A stretch of DNA of 48,499 bases from Leptolyngbya sp. DLM2.Bin15 (GTDB lineage: Bacteria > Cyanobacteriota > Cyanobacteriia > RECH01): positions 1-48,499 of the forward strand of contig RECH01000287.1 in NCBI GenBank assembly GCA_007694125.1, written 5' to 3'. Below, piece after piece: positions 36,022 through 45,531 of the stretch (within the stretch, counting starts at the first letter, position 1; every line of letters starts with the position of its first letter). The notes beneath the pieces are model-generated. The model searched no databases. It saw only the letters and a list, made by a program, of their open reading frames with translations, and had not been told where the DNA came from. The position numbers were made by a program, and so were the translations under genes.

Positions 36022-36933
36022 TTAGAATGACTGCAGTTGGGCAGGCGAGAGCATCGACTCGGCAGGCTCTAGAGCCTGGATCGTCAGGTCATAGCTCATG
36101 TCCACCTGGGCCTGAAAACCGGGTTGGAGAGCGCCTGCCACGGGTGCAGCTTCCTGGGGAAAAGGGGCCGCGGCTAGGGCAATATAGCGATCGCCCACGG
36201 CCAGTCCATAGGTTGGGTCATAGCCCCGCCAGCCCGCGCCCGGTAAATACACCTCCGCCCAAGCGTGCAGATGGGCATCGGGATTCTCGGGATCGCCTTC
36301 GTGATAGCCACTGACAAACCGCGCCGCCAACCCCACCGATCGACAAACCGCCATAAACAGCACCGTCAGATCCCGGCAGGAGCCCAGCTTTTTCTGCCAG
36401 GTGACGCTAGGAGGATAGGGATCCCCCGTTTCCCGCAGGATATAGCTGCTGTGGTGGTAGATGCGCTGATTCAGCTCGGTCAAAAAGTTGATGGTATTGC
36501 CTTGGGTCATCTCCCAGATGGACTGCCCTAGCTCCGTTGCCATGGGATCAAGGATGCCGGGGGTGGGAATAAAATGCCCGACCCAGTAGGGCTGAAGCTG
36601 GCTGGACAAGCGGCTAGGGTAGTTAATGGGCAAGGATGCCGCCCAGGGTTCTAGGATAAAGTTGAAGGGATTATCGCGATAGGTTTCCACCACCGATAGG
36701 GTCTGTAGCTCTAAGCGATGGATAGGTTGATCTGAAAACCAAGCCTTGAGACTCGAATGTCCATCGAGGTCAAGATTGTCGGAAAGACCAACGGGGTGAG
36801 GCGTGATCTCCAGCGAAAACTGGGTGAGGCTTTGGGCAGCATCCGTGCGGGGGCGCAGCCGGACAATGTGGGGATCCAGCCGCACGGGGCGATCGTAGGT
36901 GTAGGTGGTGAGATGGGTAATTTTGTATCGCAC
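36022..36933 (-). CDS. Transglutaminase-like cysteine protease/transferase family protein
   Basis: A 303-residue protein with an N-terminal beta-rich domain (RYKITHLTTYTYDRPV) and a transglutaminase-like core. The triad is Cys186 (LGSCRDL), His223 (HLHAWAEVYL) and Asp239 (GYDPT). There is no signal peptide. Bacterial members act as peptidases or amidases and are often found near circularly permuted ATP-grasp/alpha-E proteins, which are absent here. It lies 39 bp downstream of the MidA-like methyltransferase gene, probably on one transcript. Confidence 0.9.
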   Translation of the reverse strand: MRYKITHLTTYTYDRPVRLDPHIVRLRPRTDAAQSLTQFSLEITPHPVGLSDNLDLDGHSSLKAWFSDQPIHRLELQTLSVVETYRDNPFNFILEPWAASLPINYPSRLSSQLQPYWVGHFIPTPGILDPMATELGQSIWEMTQGNTINFLTELNQRIYHHSSYILRETGDPYPPSVTWQKKLGSCRDLTVLFMAVCRSVGLAARFVSGYHEGDPENPDAHLHAWAEVYLPGAGWRGYDPTYGLAVGDRYIALAAAPFPQEAAPVAGALQPGFQAQVDMSYDLTIQALEPAESMLSPAQLQSF

Positions 36934-36972
36934 AGAGATGGCTCAGATAGGGCTTGGGGGCGAACAGCAGCT

Positions 36973-38190
36973 CTAGAGCGGTGGATGGTGCAGTCCTTGC
37001 AGGGGCTGTTGGCGCTCAACATCGGTCAGACCCTTACTTTGGATCAAAACACCGAAGTTGCCCAGCCCCATAGGATTCATTAAGGCGTGCAGGGCTTCGC
37101 GACGCTGAAATAGGGTCTGCACGTCGGGCACAGTGGCTGGGTTGGAGAGCAGGGCAAGGCGATCGCCCAACCCCAACGCCATCAACAACAAACCTTGTTG
37201 GGTAAATCCTAGCTTGGAAAGACCAACGGTTTCACCGTGGCGCTCTAGATCCGTAAAGTTAACATGGGCGGTGAGATCCTGCTGTCCAATATAACGATAG
37301 GGGTCGGAATGGTGGGCGTGGTGGTAATAGCATTGCAAGGTGCCGCCGGTGCGGGTGGGAGCGTAGTAGCGCTGGGCAGTGTAGCCATAGTCAATCGTCA
37401 ACAGATAGCCGCGCTGTAACCGTTGAGCCACGGTATGCAGCCAGTCTTGAGCGACTAGGTTCACCTCCGTGCGATACCCATCAGGATAGGGTGCATGGGT
37501 GATGTCGATCCCCAAGGTCTCGAAGTAGGTACAGAGGCGATCGCTGGATAGGTCACCGAGCTGTTCCACAAACTGGGGTAGGTCATCGGTCGATGGCCCT
37601 AAGGTAACGTAGACTTCCCGTAGCTGCTGCTGCTGGGTTTCAACTAGGTGTACCGGGAAGGCATCAACGAGCTCATTGGAAAAACAGCAGCCGACCAGGG
37701 ACTGGGAAGGAATCTGATCCCAGGTATACCAGCGCACGGTACCAGAGGAGGCGATCGCCCCTAGCCGCTGCCGCTGTTCGGCGATCAGTGCCGGCGATTT
37801 TTCCACAATTCCGTACTCCAACACCTGGAAGCAATCCGGGTGGTGATCGGCGAGATACCGTAAAACATCATGGGCTAGTAAACCCTGACCCGCACCCATT
37901 TCTAAGAGGTGAAACGGCTGAGGGCGATCGAGATGATGCCACAGTTGCACCATCTGCACCGCCAAGAGTTCGCCAAAGTCCCGACCCATGTGGGGAGAGG
38001 TGACAAAATCACCCTGGGCACCAATTTTTTCCGCATAACGGCTGTAGTAGCCATGCTGGGGATGGTAGAGCACCCAGTCCATATAGTCAGCAAAGGTGAT
38101 CCGCTGCTGAGGACTCGCCAGAATATGGTCTGCAAGCAGGTGTACGAGCTGGGGATTGGAGGAGAGATGGGGTTGGGGAGAAACAGACAT
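36973..38190 (-). CDS. MidA/NDUFAF7-type SAM-dependent methyltransferase
   Basis: A 405-residue class I methyltransferase of the COG1565/NDUFAF7 family. The SAM-binding motif I is LLEMGAGQGLLAHD (about 95-108). The family-specific upstream segment reads GDFVTSPHMGRDFGELLA (about 60-77), and a post-motif NELVDAFPVHLVE is present. In mitochondria NDUFAF7 symmetrically dimethylates an arginine of NDUFS2, the homologue of NdhH. Here the gene lies 133 bp downstream of ndhH on the same strand. Action on NdhH is thus a reasonable inference but untested. The transglutaminase-like gene follows after 39 bp. Confidence 0.92.
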   Translation of the reverse strand: MSVSPQPHLSSNPQLVHLLADHILASPQQRITFADYMDWVLYHPQHGYYSRYAEKIGAQGDFVTSPHMGRDFGELLAVQMVQLWHHLDRPQPFHLLEMGAGQGLLAHDVLRYLADHHPDCFQVLEYGIVEKSPALIAEQRQRLGAIASSGTVRWYTWDQIPSQSLVGCCFSNELVDAFPVHLVETQQQQLREVYVTLGPSTDDLPQFVEQLGDLSSDRLCTYFETLGIDITHAPYPDGYRTEVNLVAQDWLHTVAQRLQRGYLLTIDYGYTAQRYYAPTRTGGTLQCYYHHAHHSDPYRYIGQQDLTAHVNFTDLERHGETVGLSKLGFTQQGLLLMALGLGDRLALLSNPATVPDVQTLFQRREALHALMNPMGLGNFGVLIQSKGLTDVERQQPLQGLHHPPL

Positions 38191-38323
38191 AGTGAGTATT
38201 GAACAGGCAGGTGTAAAACGACAGCCATCTCAGACGGCAGCCAGGGCCCAAAAAAGCAGGTCAAGACGACCTGCTCATAGGATCACAGTCGTGAAACTGT
38301 GTCTTTCAATAACCTAGCGATCC

Positions 38324-39508
38324 CTAGCGATCAACCGATCCCATAATCACGTCGATGCTGCCCAAGATAGCCATAATGTCTGCCACCTTCACGCCCTTGA
38401 GCAAGTGGGGCAAGATTTGTAGGTTATTGAAGTCCGCCGCCCGGATCTTCCAGCGCCACGGAAAGACGTTGTCGTCCCCGATGATGTAGATCCCCAGTTC
38501 GCCCTTGCCGCTTTCCATGCGAACGTAATGTTCACCAGCAGGAATCTTGAAGGTAGGGGGAATTTTTTTACCAATAAATTGATAGTCAAATCCATTCCAT
38601 TCAGATTTGGGGCCTTCAGCAATCCGCTTGGCTTCTAGGTTTTCATAGGGGCCACCCGGCAAGCCCTTAAGAGCTTGGCGAATGATCTTCACGGATTCTC
38701 GCATTTCCCGCACGCGGATTATGTAGCGGGCAAAGCAGTCTCCAGCGGTTTCCCACTGCACGTCCCAATCAAAATCGTCGTAGCATTCGTAGTGATCCAC
38801 CTTACGCAGATCCCACTTCACACCCGACCCGCGCAGCATCGGCCCAGAGAGACCCCAAGCGATCGCTTCATCCCGCGTGATCGTACCAATACCTTCAATC
38901 CGGCGACGGAAAATGGGGTTGTTGGTAATCAGGCGTTCGTACTCGTCTACCTTGGGCAGGAAGTAATCGCAAAAGTCTTCGCACTTATCAACCCAACCGT
39001 AGGGCAAGTCCGCCGCTACGCCGCCAATGCGGAAATAGTTGTTGTTAATCAACCGCATTCCGGTGGCGGCTTCCCACAGGTCATAAATCATCTCCCGCTC
39101 ACGGAAGATATAGAAAAAGGGCGTCTGAGCACCCACGTCAGCGAGGAAGGGGCCAAGCCAGAGCAGGTGGTTGGCAATCCGGTTCAGCTCCAGCATGATC
39201 ACCCGGATGTAGCTGGCTCGTTTGGGTACTTCAATATCGGCCAAGCGCTCCGGCGCATTCACCGTAATGGCTTCATTGAACATCCCCGCCGCGTAGTCCC
39301 AACGACTGACGTAGGGCACAAACATGACGTTGGTGCGGTTTTCTGCGATTTTTTCCATGCCTCGGTGCAGGTACCCAATCACGGGTTCGCAGTCCACCAC
39401 GTCTTCACCGTCCAGGGTGACAATGAGGCGCAACACCCCGTGCATAGACGGATGGTGGGGCCCCATGTTGAGCACCATGGGTTCGGTTTTCGTTTCGATC
39501 ATTGCCAT
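38324..39508 (-). CDS. ndhH: NAD(P)H-quinone oxidoreductase subunit H
   Basis: A 394-residue core subunit of the peripheral arm of NDH-1, which takes part in respiration and cyclic electron flow at the thylakoid membrane. The sequence [18 protein letters not shown] and [16 protein letters not shown] is characteristic. The conserved Arg in [10 protein letters not shown] (codon 39302-39304) corresponds to the Arg that is dimethylated in mitochondrial NDUFS2. The ATG giving MAMIETKTE, with CAGGAG upstream, gives exactly the usual 394 residues; a TTG six bases upstream is less likely. Other ndh genes are elsewhere. Confidence 0.97.
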   Translation of the reverse strand: MAMIETKTEPMVLNMGPHHPSMHGVLRLIVTLDGEDVVDCEPVIGYLHRGMEKIAENRTNVMFVPYVSRWDYAAGMFNEAITVNAPERLADIEVPKRASYIRVIMLELNRIANHLLWLGPFLADVGAQTPFFYIFREREMIYDLWEAATGMRLINNNYFRIGGVAADLPYGWVDKCEDFCDYFLPKVDEYERLITNNPIFRRRIEGIGTITRDEAIAWGLSGPMLRGSGVKWDLRKVDHYECYDDFDWDVQWETAGDCFARYIIRVREMRESVKIIRQALKGLPGGPYENLEAKRIAEGPKSEWNGFDYQFIGKKIPPTFKIPAGEHYVRMESGKGELGIYIIGDDNVFPWRWKIRAADFNNLQILPHLLKGVKVADIMAILGSIDVIMGSVDR

Positions 39509-39948
39509 GTGCAAGCAATCTCCTGATTACAACGCTGCAAACGAGTTTGCCAATTTGCCTTATGCGGTTTGCCGTTGTGGATCATGGGGCAACCGATATC
39601 CTTCTCGAACGCAACCCCTAGGATAGCGGCTTTCCTCATCAAACCCGGCACAATCATGCAGGACTATATCGCCACCGTCCCCTCACGATGAGGCCTTGCC
39701 GCGTAGGTCGTATAGCTTTGAGTTTTGTTGCGCTGCTTCTATTATATTTGCAGAAGGGTGGCTTGCTGAGCGACTTTGGGGCGATCGCTTAAGAATTTCT
39801 GAAGACAGCAATTAGCCGAAAGCTTTGAAATGTTGACTCTAGCTTCATCGAGAACTTACCGTATCTTCACGGAGACATGGCGGAACATGTACGACTTGCC
39901 AGAATAGTGCAGCAGTACAGTCTAAATGTCTGAATGAGGGAACGAGTC
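39509..39948. other. ndhH upstream spacer
   Basis: This 440-bp spacer separates ndhH from a small plus-strand ORF and should hold the ndhH promoter. An AT-rich TTATATTTGCA segment is near 39740. No gene or clear structure is seen. Confidence 0.45.
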
Positions 39949-40098
39949 ATGTTGCAAGGATCTATCCAGTCTCCAGCCCCCAATCTGCCAGCGCCTGCGC
40001 CCGTCCTGACGCTACAACCAGGGATGGTGTGTTTGGTCTATCCTGATGGGCAGATTGTAGTATCCGTTCATACCGAGCCGGAGCATACGCCGGAGTAG
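39949..40098 (+). CDS. Possible small protein (49 aa), unknown
   Basis: An ATG with GAGGGA about ten bases upstream opens a 49-codon frame. It begins MLQGSIQSPAPNLPAPAP and continues LQPGMVCLVYPDGQIVVSV. The Pro/Ala-rich head and a short beta-like tail (GMVCLVYPDGQIVVSV) look protein-like. I do not recognise a family. A strong terminator lies 160 bp downstream, so a transcript ending there is likely; the ORF or a small RNA could be its product. Confidence 0.45.
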   Translation: MLQGSIQSPAPNLPAPAPVLTLQPGMVCLVYPDGQIVVSVHTEPEHTPE

Positions 40099-40257
40099 TT
40101 TGCGATACAGGACAAGAGAAGTATGCACCTGTTACGACAAATTACGCACTTCGGAAGGGATAACTTCCGAGATCTGGCCGAAGAACTTCATCGATTCTGA
40201 AACGATAATAGATGTAATGAAGCTTGAGATCTTTGGGGGCTACAGATCTCACAGAAG

Positions 40258-40286
40258 AACCCGGTGATTTCGCCGGGTTTTTTATT
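40258..40286 (+). terminator. Intrinsic terminator upstream of rsmH
   Basis: AACCCGGTG-ATTT-CGCCGGGTT forms a 9-bp stem with one G-T pair, followed by TTTTATT. It is oriented to stop plus-strand transcription about 65 bp before rsmH. The only candidate upstream on this strand is the 49-codon ORF or a small RNA. Confidence 0.85.
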
Positions 40287-40352
40287 GGGCCAAGATAGCC
40301 AGATGGCCTCTGCTCCGCTAGAGTAGCGATCGCAGCACGTTGAAGAGCAGGG

Positions 40353-41258
40353 ATGCCGACGACCATGGACGCGATGAATGACCCAGGAGCTGAGACTCCT
40401 GATTTTATGCATATTCCCGTGTTGAGTCGGGAACTAATCGAAGGGATCGGCGTGCAGGCGGGTGGGCATTATTTAGATGCGACCGTGGGCGGCGGCGGCC
40501 ATAGTCAACTCATCCTTGCGGTACCCGAAACCCGCGTGACCGGCATTGATCAAGATGCCCAAGCGATCGCCGCCGCCCAGGAACGATTAGCCGAGTACGG
40601 CGATCGCTTTCAGGTTTGGCACGGCAACTTTGCTCAGTTTGATCCTGGAGACCTGCAGTTTGATGGCATCATTGCCGACCTTGGGGTGAGCTCTGCCCAG
40701 TTTGATATTCCCGAGCGCGGCTTTAGCTTTCGCCATGCAGCTCCCTTGGATATGCGCATGGATCAACGGCAGTCTCTCACGGCGGCCGAGATTATCAACA
40801 CCTGGGATGAAAAGCCGCTGGCCAATGCCATCTATCTCTATGGAGAAGAACGGCGATCGCGCCAAATTGCCCGCCGAATTGTCGAGCGCCGCCCCTTTGA
40901 AACCACCACAGAACTGGCCGAAGCGATCGCCTACTCCGTCCCCAAAGCCTATCGCTACGGTCGTATCCACCCTGCCACCCGCACCTTTCAGGCCCTGCGG
41001 ATTGTGGTGAACCGAGAACTAGAGTCCTTGGAAACCTTGCTGGCGATCGCTCCCCACTGGCTAAAACCCGGCGGACGCATCGGCATCATCAGCTTCCACA
41101 GCCTAGAAGATCGGCTGGTGAAACATACCCTGCGCAACACCGAGAGCCTGAAGGTGCTCACCAAAAAACCAATCATTCCCCAGGAGGATGAAGTGGAGGT
41201 AAACGTGCGATCGCGGTCTGCCAAGCTACGTCTCGCCCAGAAGCAAGTGATGGCGTAA
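40353..41258 (+). CDS. rsmH: 16S rRNA (cytosine(1402)-N(4))-methyltransferase RsmH
   Basis: A 301-residue enzyme methylating C1402 of 16S rRNA in the decoding centre. Recognisable parts are [13 protein letters not shown], the SAM loop [10 protein letters not shown] (about 42-51), [25 protein letters not shown] and [15 protein letters not shown]. In many bacteria it heads the division and cell-wall (dcw) cluster, but here recA follows convergently. ATGs at codons 1, 5 and 8 are all possible; conserved sequence starts at about residue 18. Confidence 0.95.
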   Translation: MPTTMDAMNDPGAETPDFMHIPVLSRELIEGIGVQAGGHYLDATVGGGGHSQLILAVPETRVTGIDQDAQAIAAAQERLAEYGDRFQVWHGNFAQFDPGDLQFDGIIADLGVSSAQFDIPERGFSFRHAAPLDMRMDQRQSLTAAEIINTWDEKPLANAIYLYGEERRSRQIARRIVERRPFETTTELAEAIAYSVPKAYRYGRIHPATRTFQALRIVVNRELESLETLLAIAPHWLKPGGRIGIISFHSLEDRLVKHTLRNTESLKVLTKKPIIPQEDEVEVNVRSRSAKLRLAQKQVMA

Positions 41259-41292
41259 GTTCGATAGAGATCATCCGTCTCTGCGTTCATCC

Positions 41293-41333
41293 TGAGCTAG
41301 GCGAAGAAGCAGGGATGGGCTTCGCCTAGCTCA
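41293..41333. terminator. Perfect 14-bp inverted repeat between rsmH and recA
   Basis: TGAGCTAGGCGAAG and CTTCGCCTAGCTCA flank a 13-base loop. It sits 34 bp past rsmH and about 70 bp past recA, between convergent genes, so it could end both transcripts. No T-run adjoins it, and similar motifs occur as dispersed palindromes in cyanobacteria, so a repeat element is the alternative. Confidence 0.6.
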
Positions 41334-41402
41334 GCCCGAGCGGTATCGGTCAAAGCCCAGGGGAATCTGCTGGAGCCATAACGTCACCAAGCTCACGGGA
41401 GG

Positions 41403-42539
41403 CTACTTCTTTTTTGAAGAGCGACTAGACGCCGCCTTACCGTTTTCTGCCACCCCAACCTCATCGGGCAGATCCGGCTGATCCGTGTCTTCCACCACAG
41501 CCACAACCGGCTCTGTAGACTGCTTTTTGTCCGCCTGATTAATTTCTAGGTGCTGGCGCAATTGCAGATCCAAGCTCTTGGCGAAGTCAGGATTGTCTTC
41601 CAAATACTTGATCGCATTGTCTCGACCTTGGCTGATGTTGTCACCGTTGTAGCTATACCAAGCACCACGCCGGGTCAGGATATTGTTCTCCTCCGCCAAA
41701 TCCACCAAGCAGCCTAGGGCCGAAATTCCCTGCCCGAAAATAATGTCAAACTCCGCAATTCGGAAAGGCGGAGCCACTTTATTCTTAGCAATCTTCACCT
41801 TGGCACGGATGCCATACTCCTCTGTCCCCTTCTTCAAGGTTTGGATGCGACGAATGTCCATGCGCACGGAGGCATAAAACTTCAGCGCGTTCCCCCCTGT
41901 GGTCACCTCAGGGTTACCGTAGGAGATACCAATTTTTTGGCGTAACTGGTTGAGGAAGATCACCGTGCAGCCCGTCTTGCCAATACTGCCCGTAATTTTA
42001 CGCAGCGCCTGACTCATCAACCGGGCCTGGAGACCCACATGGGCATCCCCCATTTCCCCTTCAATTTCAGCCCGAGGCACGAGAGCAGCCACGGAATCCA
42101 CCACCACTAGGTCAACCGCGTTGGAGCGCACCAGCTGATCGACAATTTCTAGCCCAGCTTCCCCGGTATCGGGTTGGGCGACGAGGAGATTATCAATATC
42201 GACGCCTAGATTTGAGGCATAGATGGGATCCAGGGCATGTTCTGCATCCACAAAGGCAGCAATGCCACCCTGTTTTTGCACTTCAGCCAACACATGCAGC
42301 GCTACGGTCGTCTTACCGGAGCTTTCTGGGCCATAAATCTCAACGACCCGCCCTTTGGGAATACCACCGCCTAGAGCCAGATCTAGGGTCAATGCCCCAC
42401 TGGGAATGGTTTCCACCTTCATACGGGCAGCATCGCCCAACCGCATGATCGCGCCTTTCCCAAAGCTGCGCTCGATCTGGGTCAGCGTAATGTTTAAAGC
42501 TTTAAGTCTTTCGGAGCTTTCGTCAGGAGTTTTGGCCAT
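41403..42539 (-). CDS. recA: Recombinase RecA
   Basis: A 378-residue ATP-dependent strand-exchange protein for recombination and repair. The Walker A is GPESSGKTT at 70-78; the L1/L2 DNA-binding regions and the [18 protein letters not shown] Walker B region are intact, as is [15 protein letters not shown]. The C-terminal tail (about 345-378) is acidic and then ends SSRSSKKK. The 5' region has no clear SOS box by eye. It is convergent with rsmH. Confidence 0.98.
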   Translation of the reverse strand: MAKTPDESSERLKALNITLTQIERSFGKGAIMRLGDAARMKVETIPSGALTLDLALGGGIPKGRVVEIYGPESSGKTTVALHVLAEVQKQGGIAAFVDAEHALDPIYASNLGVDIDNLLVAQPDTGEAGLEIVDQLVRSNAVDLVVVDSVAALVPRAEIEGEMGDAHVGLQARLMSQALRKITGSIGKTGCTVIFLNQLRQKIGISYGNPEVTTGGNALKFYASVRMDIRRIQTLKKGTEEYGIRAKVKIAKNKVAPPFRIAEFDIIFGQGISALGCLVDLAEENNILTRRGAWYSYNGDNISQGRDNAIKYLEDNPDFAKSLDLQLRQHLEINQADKKQSTEPVVAVVEDTDQPDLPDEVGVAENGKAASSRSSKKK

Positions 42540-43398
42540 GAGCGCCTCGTTTCGGGTTGCTGTACTTCAGAAGAATACTAGATTTTTTTTTGATGCAGGA
42601 AGACCACTCATCCTCCTCATCCATCCAAGACTCGGCTTTTCGCTGGGGGCGATCGCTGTCACTGAGCAACACTGACTCACCGGTACAGCCCACAGCGTAG
42701 GGTGATTAAGAGAATAGACAACACTGTAAATTCAACTAACTTTTTAGAGGATGACGTGACAGGGATGCCAGCCGGAGCATCAGAGCAGTCTCTATACCTA
42801 TCAAGCAGACCTATCAAGCAGTCTCACCTTTACACCCATTGCCATCCCACTGCCTCGGCAGACTCTCCTAGCTAACCTTAAGCTAGCTGGAGCAAGGGAC
42901 AACGATTGAATACAATTGTACTATATTTATAACTAAATGACTACCCCTGCCCCCCTGATCCTGGGCATCTCGCAACCTTCCCGTGGGTGATTCAACCCAT
43001 GACTCTATGCGGAAAATACGGTTGCCCTCCATCAAACTTTATACGCTTAGCGACACCATACCCATACGTTTGTTGACAATTCGAGGTGCAACATCCGTGT
43101 TATTGCGATTGGGCTCTATGAATATTTAGGCTAATAATGACGTGCAGATATACAGAGTCAGGGTAAGCATTTGCAGTGGCTAAGGTGCAAATTTAAATGC
43201 TATTTCTTTGCCACAAACTTCATCCTCATACGTCTATCGATTAAAGGATTAGTCGAGTTAGATTCAGCCATAGATATCCTTCTTAGGATGGATGTCTGGT
43301 ACTATCAAACCGTGCTAATTTTTACAAGCTAAACACGGGCATCTTTACGACATTCTAAGCAATGCGCTTACACTAAACTGAACCTATACAGGTCTGCA
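42540..43398. other. 859-bp recA-sulfotransferase spacer
   Basis: No gene found. ACCTATCAAGCAG occurs twice in direct tandem at 42796-42821. The second half, from about 42900, is AT-rich and includes a TTGACA at 43073-43078 but without a well-spaced -10. It must contain the divergent promoters of recA and the sulfotransferase. Confidence 0.5.
42796..42821 (+). repeat. 13-bp tandem duplication
   Basis: Two exact head-to-tail copies of ACCTATCAAGCAG, about 260 bp upstream of recA. It may be a simple slippage product. Confidence 0.75.
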
Positions 43399-44352
43399 AT
43401 GAAACATCACGATCCTCTCAGTGCTCCCTGTTTTTTGGTGGGGGCTGAGCGCTCCGGAACAACTATGCTGAGGCTAATGTTGGATAGCCATCCTCAGTTA
43501 GCCTGGTGTAGCGAGTTTGAGTTTATAGTTGATCATTTGACCGAACCAGGAGCTTGGGTTGATCTCCAAAACTATTACAAGATCCTAGACACCGATCGCA
43601 TTTTTCAGCACTATAACTTGCGCATAGATCATCAGTTAAGCTACCCGGATTTAGTGGCGGACTTCATGCGACAAAAGCAGGTGCGCGATCGCAAAGAACA
43701 GGTGGGTGCAACGGTGCATCGTCACTTTGATCGGCTTCTATGGATTTGGCCCAAAGCACGCTTTATTCATCTCGTCCGTGATCCTAGAGATGTGGCACCA
43801 TCCTGCATTAGCATGGGCTGGGCTGGCAATGTTTGGACGGGAGTGGAGCGCTGGCGGGAAGCAGAAGAGTTGTGGACAACCCTCAAATCTAAGCTAACCA
43901 GCGATCGCTACCTTGAAGTGCGCTATGAGCTGCTGTTGCAAGACCCCGAAAAAGCGCTCACCGAAATGTGTCAGTTTCTCGGGTTATCCTACAGCGCCCA
44001 AATGCTCAGCTACCCAAACTACACCACCTACGATGCCCCGGATGCTCGCTACGCTCAGAAGTGGAAGCAGACGATGAAAAAGAAAGATGTGCAGTTGGTG
44101 GAAGCCAAAGTTGCTCACCTCTTGGTAGAGCGCGGCTATCAGCTCAGCGGCCATGAGATTCCTACACCGTCCTCGCTGCAGAAAAAAGCGCTCCAAGTGC
44201 AAGACCGCCTAGCGCGGATCCAGGCACGCATCAAGTCCATGGGGCTGTCGTTGTTTGTCGCTGACTACATTGTACGTCGCCTTGGTGTTGAGCCGTGGCA
44301 ACGGGCTATGAGACTGCGGTTGAATGAGGTAGAGCAGGCTGCTCTCAAGTAG
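43399..44352 (+). CDS. Sulfotransferase family protein
   Basis: A 317-residue enzyme that moves sulfate from PAPS to a hydroxyl or amino group. The 5'-phosphosulfate-binding loop VGAERSGTTMLR (about 14-25) and the 3'-phosphate-binding stretch HLVRDPRDVAPSC (about 127-139) are clear. A third piece, VRYELLLQDPEKALTEMCQFLGL, is typical too. The C-terminal 70 residues are basic and helical. Possible targets include exopolysaccharide or lipids; nothing nearby decides. It is preceded by a long AT-rich spacer. Confidence 0.9.
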   Translation: MKHHDPLSAPCFLVGAERSGTTMLRLMLDSHPQLAWCSEFEFIVDHLTEPGAWVDLQNYYKILDTDRIFQHYNLRIDHQLSYPDLVADFMRQKQVRDRKEQVGATVHRHFDRLLWIWPKARFIHLVRDPRDVAPSCISMGWAGNVWTGVERWREAEELWTTLKSKLTSDRYLEVRYELLLQDPEKALTEMCQFLGLSYSAQMLSYPNYTTYDAPDARYAQKWKQTMKKKDVQLVEAKVAHLLVERGYQLSGHEIPTPSSLQKKALQVQDRLARIQARIKSMGLSLFVADYIVRRLGVEPWQRAMRLRLNEVEQAALK

Positions 44353-44407
44353 TTCTCCATTCACCCTTGCACTCTCATAGCTAACTCTCAACCACAACCA
44401 CACCCTA

Positions 44408-44959
44408 CTAGCCCTCAAATCGCTGGATACCAGAGCAGCCACACTGCTGCAACAGATGGGCGATCGCCTGTCCGGTGGCGGGATCGATCCAGTCTCCAGC
44501 GATTTCGGCTAGGGGTACCAGCACAAAGGCGCGATCGCCCATACGTGGGTGAGGAATTTGTAGCGTCGGCGTCTGCAGGCAGCGATCGCCGAAGAGCAGT
44601 AAATCTAGATCCAGCAGGCGTGGCCCCCAGCGCTCTCGCCGCACGCGGCCAAACTGGGCTTCGATCATCAACAGGGTGCTCAGCAACGCCTCGGGGGTCA
44701 AGCTGGTTTCCAGAATCGCGCAGGCATTGAGATAGTCAGGTTGGGGTGGGCCAACCGCTGCGGTTTGGTAGATCGACGACCGGGCCACCAGAGACACATG
44801 GGGTGTCTGGGCCAGGGTATCGAAGGCCGCCTGCAGAATTTGGTAGGAATCACCCAGGTTACTACCCAGAGCGATCGCGCTTGGGGTGGTTGGTTCGGCC
44901 CGGCTTAGGATTGGCGAGGTTGGCGCTGCCGGTTGCATACCCCGTCCGAGATGAGACAT
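44408..44959 (-). CDS. folK: 2-amino-4-hydroxy-6-hydroxymethyldihydropteridine pyrophosphokinase
   Basis: A 183-residue HPPK enzyme that transfers pyrophosphate from ATP to the pterin in folate synthesis. Conserved parts are AIALGSNLGDSYQILQAA, SSIYQTAAVGPPQPDYLNA and the RWGPRLLDLDLLLFGD stretch, with HPRMGDRAFVLVPLAEIA near the end. About 28 residues precede the catalytic core, so the start could be the ATG at codon 8. It is monofunctional, with no FolB or FolP fusion. Confidence 0.95.
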   Translation of the reverse strand: MSHLGRGMQPAAPTSPILSRAEPTTPSAIALGSNLGDSYQILQAAFDTLAQTPHVSLVARSSIYQTAAVGPPQPDYLNACAILETSLTPEALLSTLLMIEAQFGRVRRERWGPRLLDLDLLLFGDRCLQTPTLQIPHPRMGDRAFVLVPLAEIAGDWIDPATGQAIAHLLQQCGCSGIQRFEG

Positions 44960-45041
44960 AGTGCATCAAACCTTTCAACATATATATGTCGGGCGATCGA
45001 GAAGCTGCAGCAACGTGAGTTCGACGAAGTAGGTGGACTCA

Positions 45042-45099
45042 ATTCCATGAAGCTTGCCGGGTTTCGACTCCGCTCAACCCTCTTCCCATAAGGTTTTGA
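45042..45099 (-). repeat. Dispersed repeat family C, copy 2
   Basis: The minus strand reads AGAAGAGGGTTGAGCG-like sequence (GAAGAGGGTTGAGCGGAG) then TCGAAACCCGGCAAGC, matching copy 1 at 30381-30430. The two differ by a few bases. It lies between folK and the 2Fe-2S gene. Confidence 0.75.
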
Positions 45100-45185
45100 T
45101 GCATTGCGGCTGCGCCTCACGCATCCTACCTATCCACCCTGAGCAGACCACGAGCTGCTAAAGAAGCGATCGCTGCTTATGTAGC

Positions 45186-45425
45186 CTACCAGGTTGGGTC
45201 TACCATGAGGTTGATGGTCAAGTCTGCACAATCCGGCGGCACAGCGGAGATACAGGAACAAATCACCCGACCGTCCTCCAGTTCCACCTCACAGGCATGA
45301 CAGGAACCCATAAGGCAACCGGTGGGAATGCTGATGCCAGCCCGTTCAGCCACTTGCAGCAACGGTTCACCAGCTTCGGCAGCGATCGCAATATTATCAG
45401 GCAGAAAACGAACTTGAACAGTCAT
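45186..45425 (-). CDS. Small 2Fe-2S ferredoxin-like protein
   Basis: A 79-residue protein with GISIPTGCLMGSCHACEVEL, the C-x4-C-x2-C pattern of plant-type 2Fe-2S folds at Cys36, Cys41 and Cys44. The fourth ligand can be Cys55 or Cys57 (VICSC), much closer than the ~29 residues of photosynthetic ferredoxin and more like the short loop of molybdenum-hydroxylase small subunits. It is shorter than standard ferredoxin. The electron partner is unknown; it stands 106 bp downstream-oriented from the pentapeptide gene on the same strand. Confidence 0.83.
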   Translation of the reverse strand: MTVQVRFLPDNIAIAAEAGEPLLQVAERAGISIPTGCLMGSCHACEVELEDGRVICSCISAVPPDCADLTINLMVDPTW

Positions 45426-45531
45426 AAACAGAAGATAGATGATGAACTGAAGCTATAACCCGGCAACGCTGTTCCCCTGGTTCAGGCGATTCTAGGGTAG
45501 AGAAGCGGGCTGAGCCGGGAAGGCGATCGCG

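Noticed and set aside
42575-42600. LexA/SOS-like box upstream of recA
   Set aside because: AGTATTCTTCTGAAGTAC is partly symmetric but does not fit the cyanobacterial LexA consensus well.
43073-43106. Sigma70-type promoter before the sulfotransferase gene
   Set aside because: TTGACA is present but no -10 lies at 16-18 bases; it is also about 300 bp from the gene.
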